NCBI GenBank assembly: GCA_003427395.1
Contig: BFEA01000368.1
Location: forward strand, 306,988-339,454
Source of the DNA: Chara braunii
Lineage: Eukaryota > Streptophyta > Charophyceae > Charales > Characeae
Length of the DNA: 32,467 nt
Direction: 5' to 3'
Below, piece after piece: positions 1 to 10,001 of this stretch (the first letter of the stretch is position 1; every line of letters starts with the position of its first letter). The position numbers and the translations under genes were made by a program. Below the pieces are notes generated by a model that saw only the letters and a list, made by a program, of their open reading frames with translations, was not told where the DNA came from and did no database searches.

Positions 1-1249
1 TAACTGATCCGCAATCACGAAGGCGCATTCGCCGTGAAATTCCAATATGGCCCCAGGCCAATCATCCACTCAACTCCAATTACAGATCCTCGTACTTGCA
101 CCGACGATCCCGGCCGTCACATGCTAATTTCCGCCACTGCGATCGTCACCCCGCTGGCGCAGACTCGACTCTGCTCGCCCGGATCCCACAGTCCGTCATG
201 GCGATCAAGCGCAGCCGTCCAGCCTACAGTCAGCCCGACAGGGCTTTTTGACTCGCAACAAACGCATCACCTAGCCACTGCTTCCCGGAAGCTGGCTTGC
301 GGGTGGAAAACGTAAGAGAGGTTTGCCGACACGCTTGCAGAATTTATAGTTGCGAGAAAGGAGATAGATGGGGGAGAAGACAGAGGAAAGATCGAGGTGT
401 AAGGGGGGAAGGTTCAGCGAAAGGTGCTTAAGGGAAGCCATGTTGATCCTTCGGAACCCGGTTTTCAGCCAATCGGATTCGTCGCACAATAGGAAGATCC
501 TCTTGTTCAACGCGCCTGATTGGTGAGTCGGGGTAATCGGAGGATCAACCGGGCTTCGCGAGCCAAGGTTGAAGAGCGAGAAGAGACGAGGCGTGAAAAG
601 CAGCGCGAGACGGGTCCAAGATTCAGATAATCAAGAAGGGGAAACGGGCGCGCAAAAAACGGAGAGAGAAAAAAAAAAAACAGTTGCGATAGGAGAAGAG
701 GAGGAGAGGGAAGGGAGAGAGGAGAGAGGGCGGGGGAAGAAGGATGCAGGAAATAAGGAGGAGGAAGCTTCACATGCGTGGCGCCGATAACATGAGAAAA
801 AGGCACCAAAACAGTTATAGCTTGCCTATGTCCTACACTAATTCAGAAATTGAAATCGCCATATCCGCGCGCGAAAGTCGGCGTGGGAAAAGAAACTCCT
901 ATGCCTGTCTTTATTCTCACAAAATTCCTAAAGCTTTCTCCGACGTGACCGAGAACATTCATGCAAGGAAAAAGATACGTCGGGCTCCGCTTATTCCGTA
1001 ATTCCTAATTGTCGAGCCCGATTCTAAGTGCGCTCGCTAAGGCGCGCGTAATTTCCCATGCATTTTCCGAATTACAAAAAGCAGAATTCCTAGAATCAAT
1101 AGAACTTCGAAAAAAATGGGGGCCAAAACAAGGTGCCTGAAATCAAGAAAAGCGACGGGGTTTTTGTGGGGTCGGTATCATACAAGAAGGGGGGGGGTAT
1201 TGAGTCAAGGGGTACGAAAGATAGCGCAGGGTCGGGAAGTGGTTCGTCA
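1..1249 (-). repeat. Left copy of the direct repeat (3' LTR, partial)
   Basis: This sequence matches 11692-11966 joined to 12877-13905, at roughly 94-95 percent identity by eye. Position 1 corresponds to 11692. It holds the unoccupied site CTAG (271-274) at which the right copy carries a 910-bp insertion. It has a short GA/A tract at 660-680 where the right copy has a long GA microsatellite. Similarity ends at 1249, where the right copy gives way to LINE sequence. The short reading frames inside are GA-rich or repeat-derived and I do not call them genes. Confidence 0.75.
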
Positions 1250-1260
1250 CATATGTGACG
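1245..1260. repeat. 16-bp perfect palindrome at the repeat/internal junction
   Basis: CGTCACATATGTGACG equals its own reverse complement and straddles the point (1249) where the left direct repeat stops matching the right one. It is absent at the other junction, so it is not part of the repeat end itself. Confidence 0.6.
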
Positions 1261-1692
1261 CACAGGGGGTTCCAAAATTATGCGATCTCCTGATTTTATG
1301 AAAGCTCCAACAAAGGAAGTAGGAAGAGACGAAGAAGTAGGAAGAAGTAAGAGGAACGAGGGAAGTATGAGGAGACGAAGAAGCATGAAGAAGTAGGAGT
1401 TCGGGTTTGCACGATGAGCTGGCGACAACATCCGTGGCAAAATCTTCATGAAGCATGCCGGCTCGTGGTGTTTCGGATCTCGTTCCCTGCAGTCCGGTCA
1501 TATGCAACCCCCTGTCCCCCAAACTTTGGAGATCGTCCAGGTGGCACCATCATGGTCCATCAGATCTCCGTGTGCTCTGCGCCCCTAGTCCAGCGCAGTC
1601 CATCAAATCAGAGCATAAGTTGACGTCATCGTCAATGACGTGATCTTCACGAAACTACGGATTCGTACCGCCCGGAGGACTCGTGGCGGGTA
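1261..1692. other. Gene-free stretch with purine-rich tract
   Basis: No supportable gene. The part from about 1305 to 1405 is strongly purine-rich on the plus strand, with irregular repeats of GAAGAAGTAGGA. It is purine-rich on the wrong strand to be the polypurine primer of the minus-strand retrotransposon. Confidence 0.5.
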
Positions 1693-2322
1693 TCAACGCC
1701 GTGTGGGAATAGGAAAGTGGACATTATACAGGGGGGGGTGTCGACGGGGAGGGTTGGAGGGAAGTGGGGGCAAGTAACGGTTCATCCCATCCTCTGTGAT
1801 CGGGAGTTCCTCGTAGCGGATGATCCGGTGAAAGCGGGAAAACCGATCGCCACTGTGAGGGAGGGAGGCGAGGTAGTCAGGGTAAAGGGTGGAGAAAGTG
1901 CGGAAGAGTGCCGCGCGAAACAGCTCATGATGGCGGCATGTGGGGATGGTTCCTGTGATTACGCAGTAGACTTCTACTGCGTTGCTCTGTTCCCACGCGA
2001 CACTGAACAAGAGGACGTGTAAACAGAACGTGGGGTTTGCGGATTGAAGGGACGGGTGGGGATGGACGGTGACGGCGAGACGGGTGGAGTAAAAGTGACG
2101 GAAGGTATTGGGAAGAAAGGGTTTGCGAGGGAAGGTGACAGGGGTAAAGATCTGGCAAAGGGTGAGGTAATCAAGGGAACGGTGGAATAATGACCGGGGA
2201 CAAAGGCCGATTCCCCGCATCGGTGCGTGGACGAACTGGGGGACGGGTTGGGGTGGAGGGGGAGGGGGATCGGCTCCGTCTCCGTTGCGATGCGCTCGGA
2301 GCCGCGGTTGCTGATCCGCCAA
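1693..2322 (-). CDS. Hypothetical ORF 3' of pol (second part)
   Basis: The frame is open for about 209 codons on the same strand as gag-pol, with the first ATG at 2218-2220. The N-terminal part is proline-rich. The rest looks globular, rich in Phe, Tyr, His and Arg, with stretches such as FTPVTFPRKPF and FRAALFRTFSTLYPDYL. It overlaps the end of the acidic ORF (2171-3241) in another frame, so both may be pieces of one frameshifted gene. I recognise no domain and see no signal peptide or membrane segment. It lies between pol and the presumed 3' LTR, where some plant gypsy elements carry an additional ORF. It could also be captured host sequence. Confidence 0.4.
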   Translation of the reverse strand: MADQQPRLRAHRNGDGADPPPPPPQPVPQFVHAPMRGIGLCPRSLFHRSLDYLTLCQIFTPVTFPRKPFLPNTFRHFYSTRLAVTVHPHPSLQSANPTFCLHVLLFSVAWEQSNAVEVYCVITGTIPTCRHHELFRAALFRTFSTLYPDYLASLPHSGDRFSRFHRIIRYEELPITEDGMNRYLPPLPSNPPRRHPPLYNVHFPIPTRR

Positions 2323-3241
2323 CTTCGGGCTCGGGGGGATCTAGATTCCTGGTTGGGTCGTCGTTGATGCGCAGGCTCGCCCCGCTGGCGAATTCCAGCT
2401 GGCTTTTCCCGGCGGCGATCTCTTCCCTTCTACGTGCTGCTTCGGGATCTTCCGCCTCCGTGCATGTGCACGCCGCTGCTTCCGGCAAGGCCTCCCACTC
2501 CGATCCCGCTTCCTCCTCTTCGTCTTCTTCTTCTTCTTCTACCTCCTCCTCTTCTTCACTCGGCTCCCCTTCGCCGTACTCACTATAACTTCCCTCCTTC
2601 GACATTTCTTCGTCGGTGTCACCCTCTTCTTCGGTGGCTTCTACTCCTCCTTCAAGCACCTCCTTAGGTTCTTCCTTCGGATAGAAGGTGTGATCGATGA
2701 TCCCGTACGGCTTCAAGTACTCCTGCCGCGATGGCAGAGTGCTTTCACTCTCGGGTTCTTCTAAGCAAGCAGTCCACTGAAGATACGGTGCTAATGTCTG
2801 CGTGATGACGTGCGGAGCGGGACTGTCGTCGCTTTGCGAAACGATGTCGAGGGAAAGATCATCAACCAGTTGCGCGAACAGGACGACGAGTTCTTGAGTA
2901 ATTGGCTGGCGATGGTCTGGCCGCACCGATCCGAAGAGGAAACCGAGAAGATCACCTTCCACGTCCGTTCTCCAAGCCTGCAGGAGCAACAGCTCCAGGT
3001 TCTTGATGCACGCAAGATGCTCGCTGGTCCGCGTCCACGTCACCTGCACTCGAGCCGAACACACAGATAGATCGACAAAGGTCTCACGCCACACCTGCCA
3101 ATGGCCGAGGTCGAGGAGCGGGACGGCAAGAGGCTCGAACAGGAAAGAAAGGCGAGGATGGAGATCGGATTGCCAGAAGGTGGGAAAAAGAGAGGGGAGA
3201 CCAAAGGTGGAGAGAGGAGCGAGAGGAGGGGCGCGGTTCAT
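2171..3241 (-). CDS. Acidic hypothetical protein, additional ORF of the gypsy element
   Basis: A 356-codon ORF with ATG at 3239-3241; its frame is open back to about 3317. Residues 1-130 are mixed and Leu/Trp-rich (LGHWQVWRETFVDL, LLLQAWRTDVEGDLLGF). Residues 195-260 are a Glu-rich tract with runs of up to six Glu, encoded by a CTT-rich plus strand at 2515-2565. A Ser/Arg/Pro tail (RRRSRSPSPSTPTRPP) follows. There is no transmembrane segment, signal peptide or zinc motif, so an envelope role is not supported. It has the same orientation as gag-pol and sits 3' of it. The SR-like tail and acidic block would suit nucleic-acid or chromatin contact, but that is only a composition argument. I recall similar acidic/SR proteins repeated in Chara, unverified. 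Confidence 0.5.
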   Translation of the reverse strand: MNRAPPLAPLSTFGLPSLFPTFWQSDLHPRLSFLFEPLAVPLLDLGHWQVWRETFVDLSVCSARVQVTWTRTSEHLACIKNLELLLLQAWRTDVEGDLLGFLFGSVRPDHRQPITQELVVLFAQLVDDLSLDIVSQSDDSPAPHVITQTLAPYLQWTACLEEPESESTLPSRQEYLKPYGIIDHTFYPKEEPKEVLEGGVEATEEEGDTDEEMSKEGSYSEYGEGEPSEEEEEVEEEEEDEEEEAGSEWEALPEAAACTCTEAEDPEAARRREEIAAGKSQLEFASGASLRINDDPTRNLDPPEPEVGGSATAAPSASQRRRSRSPSPSTPTRPPVRPRTDAGNRPLSPVIIPPFP

Positions 3242-3813
3242 TGGGGGCGTTGGAAGGGGATGAGGGTGGGGAGCACGACTGCCGGCTGGCGCGGTGAGGT
3301 GCGAATTCCGTCGAAGTCAGTCCCGGACGTCGAGACTAGATTGTTCCCCGGACGCGCAAGATCGTGCTGCCACTCGTCCGACAACTGCTGCATCCACTCT
3401 CGTAAAGAGGTCAAGATCGCGATATGCCTAAGTGGGCTGACCACGCTGATGTCGCCTCTGAAGGCAGCGACCGTAGTGACGTGGCCCGTCCCTGGAGCCG
3501 CTCGTCAATGAAGAGCCACCACCTCCGCCAATACCACTGCCTGCTGACACAAATGGTTAACGGGGACCCCCACTTTTCGGCCCTGGGTAACGATGGATGG
3601 CCTTATGGTTTTCTTATAAATTGAGGTGAAAAATGGGGGGTCGGTTAACCTTTTTTCCCTGCTGACTCTCGGCGAATCGGAACGCAGCAGCGGCACACAC
3701 TCCCTCGGTGCAGAAGAACTGCGCCACTCTTCAAAGATCAAGACTGAGCCGCAGATGACAAACTTGCCGGATCTTAGAGATGTAGCCACGTGGCTGCAGC
3801 AGATGATCGCCAA
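3238..3813 (-). pseudogene. Upstream remnant of the 3' additional ORF
   Basis: One minus-strand frame is open across this stretch apart from an in-frame TGA at 3505-3507. Downstream of that stop it reads protein-like sequence (LTSLREWMQQLSDEW, then NNLVSTSGTDFDG). It would join the acidic ORF by a frame change near 3240-3317, so the additional ORF was probably longer. No domain is recognised. The first part (3813-3508) may simply be untranslated sequence behind pol. Confidence 0.3.
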
Positions 3814-4000
3814 GAGCTTGCTCCGTGATGAAACTCATGGTGAGGACGGGGAAGAAGATGAAAGAGGGGAGCAGAAGGGAGAGAACGAGGCGGGAACTAA
3901 ATCGTCGTCGCCCTCTTCTTCAGCAGAGGAGGGAGAGGGGGGGAGATCAGAGGGAGGGAGGGGACAAATGTAAGAGGTATGTCGGACGATGGGGACAGAG
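3814..4000. other. Spacer after pol
   Basis: Low-complexity GA/GGA-rich sequence between the pol stop (TAG, 4001-4003) and the additional ORF remnant. Short reading frames here are composition artefacts. Confidence 0.4.
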
Positions 4001-5326
4001 CTATGGCTGGCTTGCCTCGGGCGCGATGCGCACCGTGTTAGCACCGTTGGGTCTGAGCTCGACAACGTGGAAACAACCAGATAACTTGGGAGCGAGTTTC
4101 CGGTCGCGTGCACATTTACGTACCTATACCAGGTCCCCTAATTTATATTGATGTTGGGGACCGACATTCCCATTTCGGGCCTCGTAGCTATGGACTTGCC
4201 TTCCGTGGGCTAGATCAGTCATTTTTTGTCTTTTTCGGGCTAGCTTCGGAACGGCCCTTTCCATTAAATCGGCGTACCTTTTGGCCTTGGCCTTAAGGGC
4301 GGCACGCGTGTCTCTACCCCCTGCTTCGGCAATTTCCGAGTTGCCCCGGTAATCGGCATATGGGAGGCTATTGGTCCGAAGCTGGAAGGGGCTGAACCCC
4401 GTGGATTCATGAGGGGTGGCCCGGTGCATTCCAACGATTTGGTATACGATCTCGAGCCAAGGACGCGTGTCATGCGCCGCTAAATTTCTACGAAGGGCAG
4501 TCTTAATCATGCGATTGGCATTTTCGGCCAACCCGTTCGACTGAGAAACGTAGGGTGCCATGTATCGAAGTGTAATGCCTCGTCGTGCGAGTAATTCCTC
4601 TACCTCGCCTTTGAATTCGGACCCATTGTTGGTTAGAATTTCCTCCGTATCTTGGTGAGTATAGAGAAACCGATCGATGTATGTGGCTATCTCTGCGGCC
4701 TTACGGGTCTTGCAGGGGTATACCTCGATGTATTTGGAAAAATGGTCTATTAAAACTAAAAGGATGGAATATTCGCAACGGTTTGGGCCAGGTGGCACGT
4801 CGATATCTGTCGTGTTCATACTGACTCGCTGGAAAGGGCGCTCTACTTTTGTTGGTACTATCGTGTTTGGTCCTCGTATTGGGGCACGATCGGCGGCACA
4901 TACTAAACAGTTGGCGACTACGTATCTGACATCGTCCCGTATATTAGACCTGAACCATCGATTCTGATCTATAGTTGCCTCCGTGACACATATCGCGAAG
5001 TGAGCGGCCTTCTCTTCGTGAGCAGATCGGGTCCAATCATATCTCGGGAATGGATGGGGAACCGTCAACCACAAACCCGATCCGTCATTTTTACGCTTTT
5101 CTAGGTGACCGTTGATCCATCGGTAATCCCGAAATCTCTCAGTAGCCCGACGTCTGTCGTGCTTAGGGAGATGGTCCAATGGTAAACCAGCCAGCTTAGC
5201 TAATAGGATTTTATCCGTCCAGACCTCTGCTCGTCGGTATTTTTCGTCGTATTCTGGGCCGTCCGTACGGGCAGCCTCAAATCGAACCTCAATAGGCAGT
5301 TTGTCCGTTCTACACAAAGGGCATTT
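4001..5326 (-). pseudogene. pol: Ty3/gypsy integrase (pol C-terminal part)
   Basis: The segment would insert element cDNA into the genome. In order it shows an HHCC zinc domain (HEEKAAH, then CLVC), an RNase H-fold core with flanking text such as IDHFSKYIEVYP, and a C-terminal GPY/F-like module (APKLSGCFHVVEL). The expected active-site Asp residues are both Asn: VSMN at 4814-4816 and TNNGSEF at 4628-4630. The Glu (GLAEN, 4523-4525) is kept. A TAG at 4124-4126 interrupts the frame, yet 40 clearly homologous codons follow, ending at TAG 4001-4003. I see no chromodomain. It lies in the same frame as RNase H and RT, so it was once one polyprotein. It is catalytically dead as written. Confidence 0.9.
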
Positions 5327-5473
5327 TCATTCCCTACTATTTGTTCGGTATCGAACGCATGCACCGTGTGCACGATTGACACACGTGGCACACTTCACCC
5401 ACTCAACGAATCCGGTCTCAAAAGGATGACAATTCACCTCATGTACCCGTGTAATAGACGTGCAAAAATAACA
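5312..5473 (-). pseudogene. PHD-like zinc finger in pol, between RNase H and integrase
   Basis: In the same frame as RNase H and integrase, the linker encodes CYFC, then 23 residues, then WVKCATC, four residues, H-G-A-C, about 15 codons, then CPLC. The pattern Cys2-Cys2-(x4)-His-(x2)-Cys-Cys2 is the PHD C4HC3 spacing, apart from a slightly long first loop. The aromatic residue usually before the His is absent. An in-frame TGA (5327-5329) lies between the sixth and seventh metal ligands. PHD fingers commonly read histone tails, so a targeting role for the integrase would be logical. That is inference. A degenerate RING or an extended HHCC arm is possible. Confidence 0.6.
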
Positions 5474-5632
5474 GAATCTGTCGGGAAGGGTGGCAAAGAA
5501 GGCCGAGCTGGCGAGAGGGCCGGAATCAGCAGGGGAATAAGGGGTCGCAGAGACGATGGGGTAGTCATGATGAGAGAGGGGAATAGAGAGTGAGCAGGGC
5601 TGCAGAAAGGGCAGAGCGAATCTGCTTGTTGC

Positions 5633-6613
5633 TCACTCTTTCGACAGAATTTCCACTTGTCTGTACCGTGGTCCGCTCTCCTCCTTCGGCTCGTTCCAAG
5701 GAATCACCTCCTCGCTCTTGAGGACCTTCTCGGGTCTGTGCAGTCGTGTCAATCCGTCAGCATTCCCGTGCCTCTCGTGCTTCCGATGACGAATGTCAAA
5801 GTCCATGCTCTGTAGCACAGTTGCCCACCTCCCGATCATACCCGAGTAATCCTTAGATTTCTTCAGGGCTAATAATGGCTCATGATCGGTGACTAGTGCG
5901 AACTTCCGTCCATACAAATAGGCTCGAAAGTGACTGATTCCCCACAGAGTCGCGTAACATTCTCCTGTCGGGGCGGCGTAGTTGCGTTTGCAGGCAGGCA
6001 CCGACTTAGACGCGTATTCTACCACGCATTCGACTCCGCCAGGTCCCACCTGAGCCAAGATCGCTGAGATTGCCTCCAGCTGCCAGTCCGTGATAAGGAC
6101 AAAAGGCTTCGCAGGATCTGGTCTTATAAGGATCGGAGCCGAAATGAGGGTTGCCTTGAGTTTCGAGAACGCTTGATCACACTCTGGCGTCCACATCAAC
6201 AACTGATCCTTTTTCAGCAAATTCGTAAGGGGACCCGCAATACTCGCGAAGCCTTTGATAAACCGGTAGTACGAGGCCAAACCCAAAAAAGCGCGAACTT
6301 GCGTGATAATCGTGGGCACAGGTGCGTCTCTCACGGTTGCCACCTTTTGCGGTTCCAGTCGGAGTCCCTGGTCTGTCACCACGTGTCCCGGAAAGGAAAT
6401 GGTGGTGAGGAAGAACTGACATTTCTCAAGCACCACCTTGAAACCGGCATCTCTCAATGCATGCAGCGTCCATTCGATGTGCTGCACATGCCCTTCATAG
6501 GAACTTGAATACACCAGAATATCATCCATGTACACAATCACACAATAATTGATGATGCTCTGCACCAGTTGTGTCTTCCGCACAAAGTTCTGAAAAACCA
6601 TATTTATGGCTCG
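5633..6613 (-). pseudogene. pol: Ty3/gypsy RT catalytic part and RNase H
   Basis: The segment begins after a TAG (6614-6616) that replaces the Gln of the conserved PATFQRA motif. It contains the RT active site YMDD (6521-6532), then the connection (FLGLASYYRFI) and RNase H: LITDWQ for the first Asp, GECYA for the Glu, TDHEPLLAL and HGNADGLTR for the further acidic residues. All RNase H catalytic residues appear present. It ends at TGA 5633-5635, but the frame continues into the PHD-like linker and integrase. RT and RNase H convert element RNA to DNA inside virus-like particles. The core is well preserved and only the stops make it a pseudogene. Confidence 0.93.
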
Positions 6614-8641
6614 CTAGAAGGTTGCTGGAGCATTGCAGATGCCCATTGGACATCGAACCCATTGCCAAGTACCTTCGAACAACACAAACGTCATTTTCGG
6701 ACGGTCCTCCTTTCGAACAAGAAGATGATGAAACCCATGTCGAACATCAAACTTACTGAAAAATCGAGCGCTCTCGATCGCATCCAACAACTCATCAATC
6801 CCGGGATGGGGATACACATTTTTTATCGTGATATCATTCAGTTTTCGATAATTGATGCATATGCGAATCCCTCTGGCCTTTTTGGGCACGATTATCACAG
6901 GAAACGACCAAGGTCCTATTGCGGGTTCGATCCATCCATCAGCCTCGAACTCCTTGATTCGCTGAAACGCGGTCGCCCGTTGGGCTGGCGAGTATCGGTA
7001 GGGAACGCAACTAATGGGTGGATGATCCCCCGTAAGGATGACATGCTCAATCACGTTGGACAGTCCGATATCGTTGTCGTGCACACTTAATACTTCTACG
7101 TATCCATTCAAAACGTTAATCAGAGATTTTCGAAATTTCAGGGGGACGTGATTGGGCAGAGTGACAGTCGGTTGATCGGGTATCGCAAGGGGTATGTCGA
7201 TCCAATCATCAGGCCGATTCCGTTGGTCATGGACGCTAGAAAAAATAGAGTTGCTAGAGCGGACAGAAAACACAGTCGCGATCATCTGGGATTCAGCGGG
7301 GCTAATCATCTCGGTCTCCTTGACTTCGGTGTCAGTTTCTGAATCAGCCGAGGTTTCTTCTACCGTTAGCCTTGTTAGATCCACCATTTCCTTCATCAGA
7401 TCAGGCACATTGTCTACAGGAGCTTCGGCTTCTTGTTTAATCAGAGCGATGGTCGCTCCTGTCTTAAGCAGTGACCTTGGAGGGGAAACAAAAACATCCT
7501 GGTACTGTTTCACCTGTTGATAGCATGCTCGAAGGGAAAGTGTTCCCTCGTACAAAGTGCGAGGGGGTTCCAAATCGTCTGTCAAGTCAGATATTTGCAA
7601 GATGGGTTCTCCGAGAAAGGTTGAAGGACTGATTCGAGTTTTCGAAAGTGCGAGCGCGTTGTCTTCCAGACTCGAGTGGAAGGTTCGGGCGGTTCTGGGA
7701 ACCATCGAAAATTTCTCGGGGGTTTCATTCTTAAGAAGTTCGACCAAGTGTTTCCATTGACTCTCGCTGGGCATCTCTTCCTTGCAATCCTGTTCTTCGA
7801 ATCCGCTACTGTTATTCGGGGATGAAAATTCCTCGTGATCGGGACCTTGAATCATCCCTATCCGAGCAGGATTAGGATTCCTTTTTACTGTTCCGGTTGA
7901 AATTCGCAACGGAACTGTCTGAGGTTTTCGTCCTGTTTGTGTGAACACCAACTGTTTGGAATCAAAATGCAGGCGGGCACCTACCGCCATTGCCCAAGGC
8001 AGTCCTAACAACACCGAATATGAGTGCACATCTATGACCAAGGCGTTCACGAGGACGTGTACTCGTCCAACTTTCACGGCCACATTCTCGATGACTCCTA
8101 CAATATTTATTGCTTCCTCGTCGGCAGAGACATAATGGTCCTTGCCAGATTGAGGGAGAATCGAGTTGAGTCGTCCCGTTCTTTTTACCGTGTCTAATGA
8201 TATAGCAACCGCAGAGGAGCCGGTATCGATGAGAGCGTTAAAATGTTTGCCCCATATCTTGCAATCACATTCAACACTTTTCCACAACACTGGTCGAGCT
8301 CGCACGAAGTGGTCTTTCTCAACTAAAGAAATCGCAGCTACTCGCGCTGCTTTGGGTTCACCAACTTCGGGTTCAGGCGATGTAACCTCCTCCGCTCCTT
8401 CTTCCTTCTTCTTTTTCAACATTCGTTGTATGCGCTGGTATGTAAAGCGCTTTTGATTCTTCTGACATTGTTGCAACAGCTTGTCATTCGCTGCTTCGGA
8501 TAAGGTGAGCAAATGCCCCACAGGGACCGGAACGCGGATGTCCAGCTGCTTAAGCGTTCTTAGTACATCGATTTTGCCCGTCCGAAATTGTGGTCTGGGG
8601 TTAGATTCACGCTCGACCCATTCAAGATCGTTCTGGGCTGG
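6614..8641 (-). pseudogene. pol: Ty3/gypsy protease and N-terminal RT
   Basis: An uninterrupted stretch of about 675 codons between TGA (8642-8644) and TAG (6614-6616). An aspartic protease lies near its start, with ALIDTGSSAV (DTGS at 8216-8227) and a later hydrophobic segment (SVLLGLPWAM) typical of retropepsins. An acidic linker of about 250 residues follows. The RT fingers and palm then begin (HPPISCVPYRYSPAQR, GWIEPAIGPWSFPVIIVPKK, FSKFDVRHGFHHL, TFVLFEGTWQWVRCPMGICNAPATF). The motif-A Asp in KFDVRHGF is intact. The protease would cut the polyprotein; RT copies the RNA. Frame and strand match gag part 2, RNase H and integrase. Confidence 0.92.
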
Positions 8642-8644
8642 TCA

Positions 8645-8815
8645 GATTGCTCCGATCATTCCGGCGAGATGAAGGTATTCGAGTGGATCGACCACGTCAG
8701 CAGCATCGGAAGAAGAAGTTCCCGAGGTCAATGCATCTGCCATTGAGGGGGAAGGGAACTCAGGGGCGTACGCAACGACCTCCTCACTTCGGGCCGTATC
8801 CATTAGTGCGGCCAC
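8645..8815 (-). pseudogene. gag-pol junction segment
   Basis: In frame with both gag and pol, this encodes a Ser/Ala-rich linker (MADALTSGTSSSDAADVV) between TGA 8816-8818 and TGA 8642-8644. Because it reads as protein on both sides of the stops, gag and pol were probably one ORF. The first TGA could also be an original gag terminator. Confidence 0.5.
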
Positions 8816-9980
8816 TCATCCTTGATTCAAAGCTAGGGGGGCTGCGGCAGGTGGGGGTTGATTTCGTTTCGGCAGCGAACAGTCCCGGGCAAAATGCCCG
8901 GGCTGTTTGCAATTGTAACACTCGATTTTCCCTGCCAGGTTGGCTGCGTGAGGGAACTGCGGTGCGTGTCCAAATGCAGGCGGAGCAGGCAAGAGCGGGA
9001 ACGGTGCAGGGGCAGGTTTGGCAGGAGCCGGGTCGGGCTTAATTAGTCTGCTCATTATTTGTTCCATTCGATCCATGTGAGCCGCTTGCATTTGGACCAG
9101 ATTGCTCATCCATTCAGATTGTTTGGTGGTAGCTGTATGGATCATTTGTGCCAAGTGCATGTTTGTTATGGCCATAGGGGAGAAATCTTGGGAGCTTCTG
9201 GGTTTAACAATTGCTACCTGTTGATTCATTGAGAGAGTTGGGGGAGGGGGAACTGACGGGATATCAGAGGCAGCCCCCTCGGGAAGGTCATGATCAGGCC
9301 GGGGATAGAATCGCTCCACCGCTCCTAACCACGATCGTCTTTTAGCCACTACATCCTGAATCGTGTCCGTAATGTCTTCGTCTCGCTGACTGATATATTT
9401 CTTTGTATTCGTCAGGTCTAATTCAAGTGTTTTTGTGATGATAGCGGATAGCTGGTGTGTTTTAGGGGGGACCTTTTTCTGCAGCTTACCTTTTAACGTC
9501 AGACTTCGTAGATGATCGATGAGCAAGTCTCGGGTAGATGATCGATAATAACGTAGTTTGGAATCGATCCACGAAGTCAGGCAACAATTCCCCTGGTCCC
9601 TGAGGTCGAGTCTTGAGCACATACCAGGCGGCATCTTCACTGACCGTATCAAATCTGGCCAAGAAGGCTTGCTTGAAGGTGTTCCAATCTACCCACGTGT
9701 GTTTCCTAAACCAATCATGCGCCGTATTCCGAAGCAGCAAGGTGATGATGCGGGGAAGATCTCCCGCGCCATATCCTTGAGCTTCAACGGCTTCCAACCA
9801 AACTTCGGGGTGGGTGTGATTAGGAAAGAAAGGAAAAGGGGCGGGAATACAAACGATCACCCTGAGGGGGGTTACGTTACCGTCGCCCATTGGCCTAGCC
9901 TGTCTAGCCGCACCAGATCTAGATCTGGCCACGGGGCGATCCCGTCGAGTAGGTTGAGGACTTCTTCTACCTCTCGCCAA
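8816..9980 (-). pseudogene. gag: Ty3/gypsy gag with CCHC zinc knuckle
   Basis: This encodes the capsid and nucleocapsid protein. The first in-frame ATG is 9888-9890; the codons upstream to 9980 are open but lack an ATG, and a second ATG frame starts near 10000, so the true start is unclear. The capsid-type region (PEVWLEAVEAQGYGAGD, WNTFKQAFLARFDT) ends in a frameshift between about 9490 and 9560, beside a local duplication of TCGATCATCTAC. The second frame continues through DLLIDHLRSLTLKGKL and a Pro/Ala-rich stretch to the nucleocapsid knuckle CYNCKQPGHFARDC (8879-8920), a perfect CX2CX4HX4C. It ends at TGA 8816-8818. Without the frameshift the product would be about 380 residues, ordinary for gypsy gag. 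Confidence 0.9.
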
Positions 9981-10001
9981 TTCGACTTACTATCATCAGA
10001 A

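Noticed and set aside
2190-2667. Plus-strand Ser-rich and Leu/Pro-rich frames
   Set aside because: Mirror images of the Glu-rich tract of the minus-strand acidic ORF.
1693-3241. Envelope-like gene 3' of pol
   Set aside because: No signal peptide, no membrane segment, no cleavage site pattern; the composition is acidic and SR-like.
6925-6936. GGTTCGATCC resembling a tRNA gene B box
   Set aside because: It is the reverse complement of the conserved RT segment GWIEPAIG; no tRNA fold or A box nearby.
4001-9980. Stop-codon reassignment (TAG as Gln, TGA as Trp) to explain in-frame stops
   Set aside because: TAG, TGA and TAA all occur and stand for different residues, frameshifts are also present, and ORF ends still use the same codons. 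Ordinary decay explains this better.
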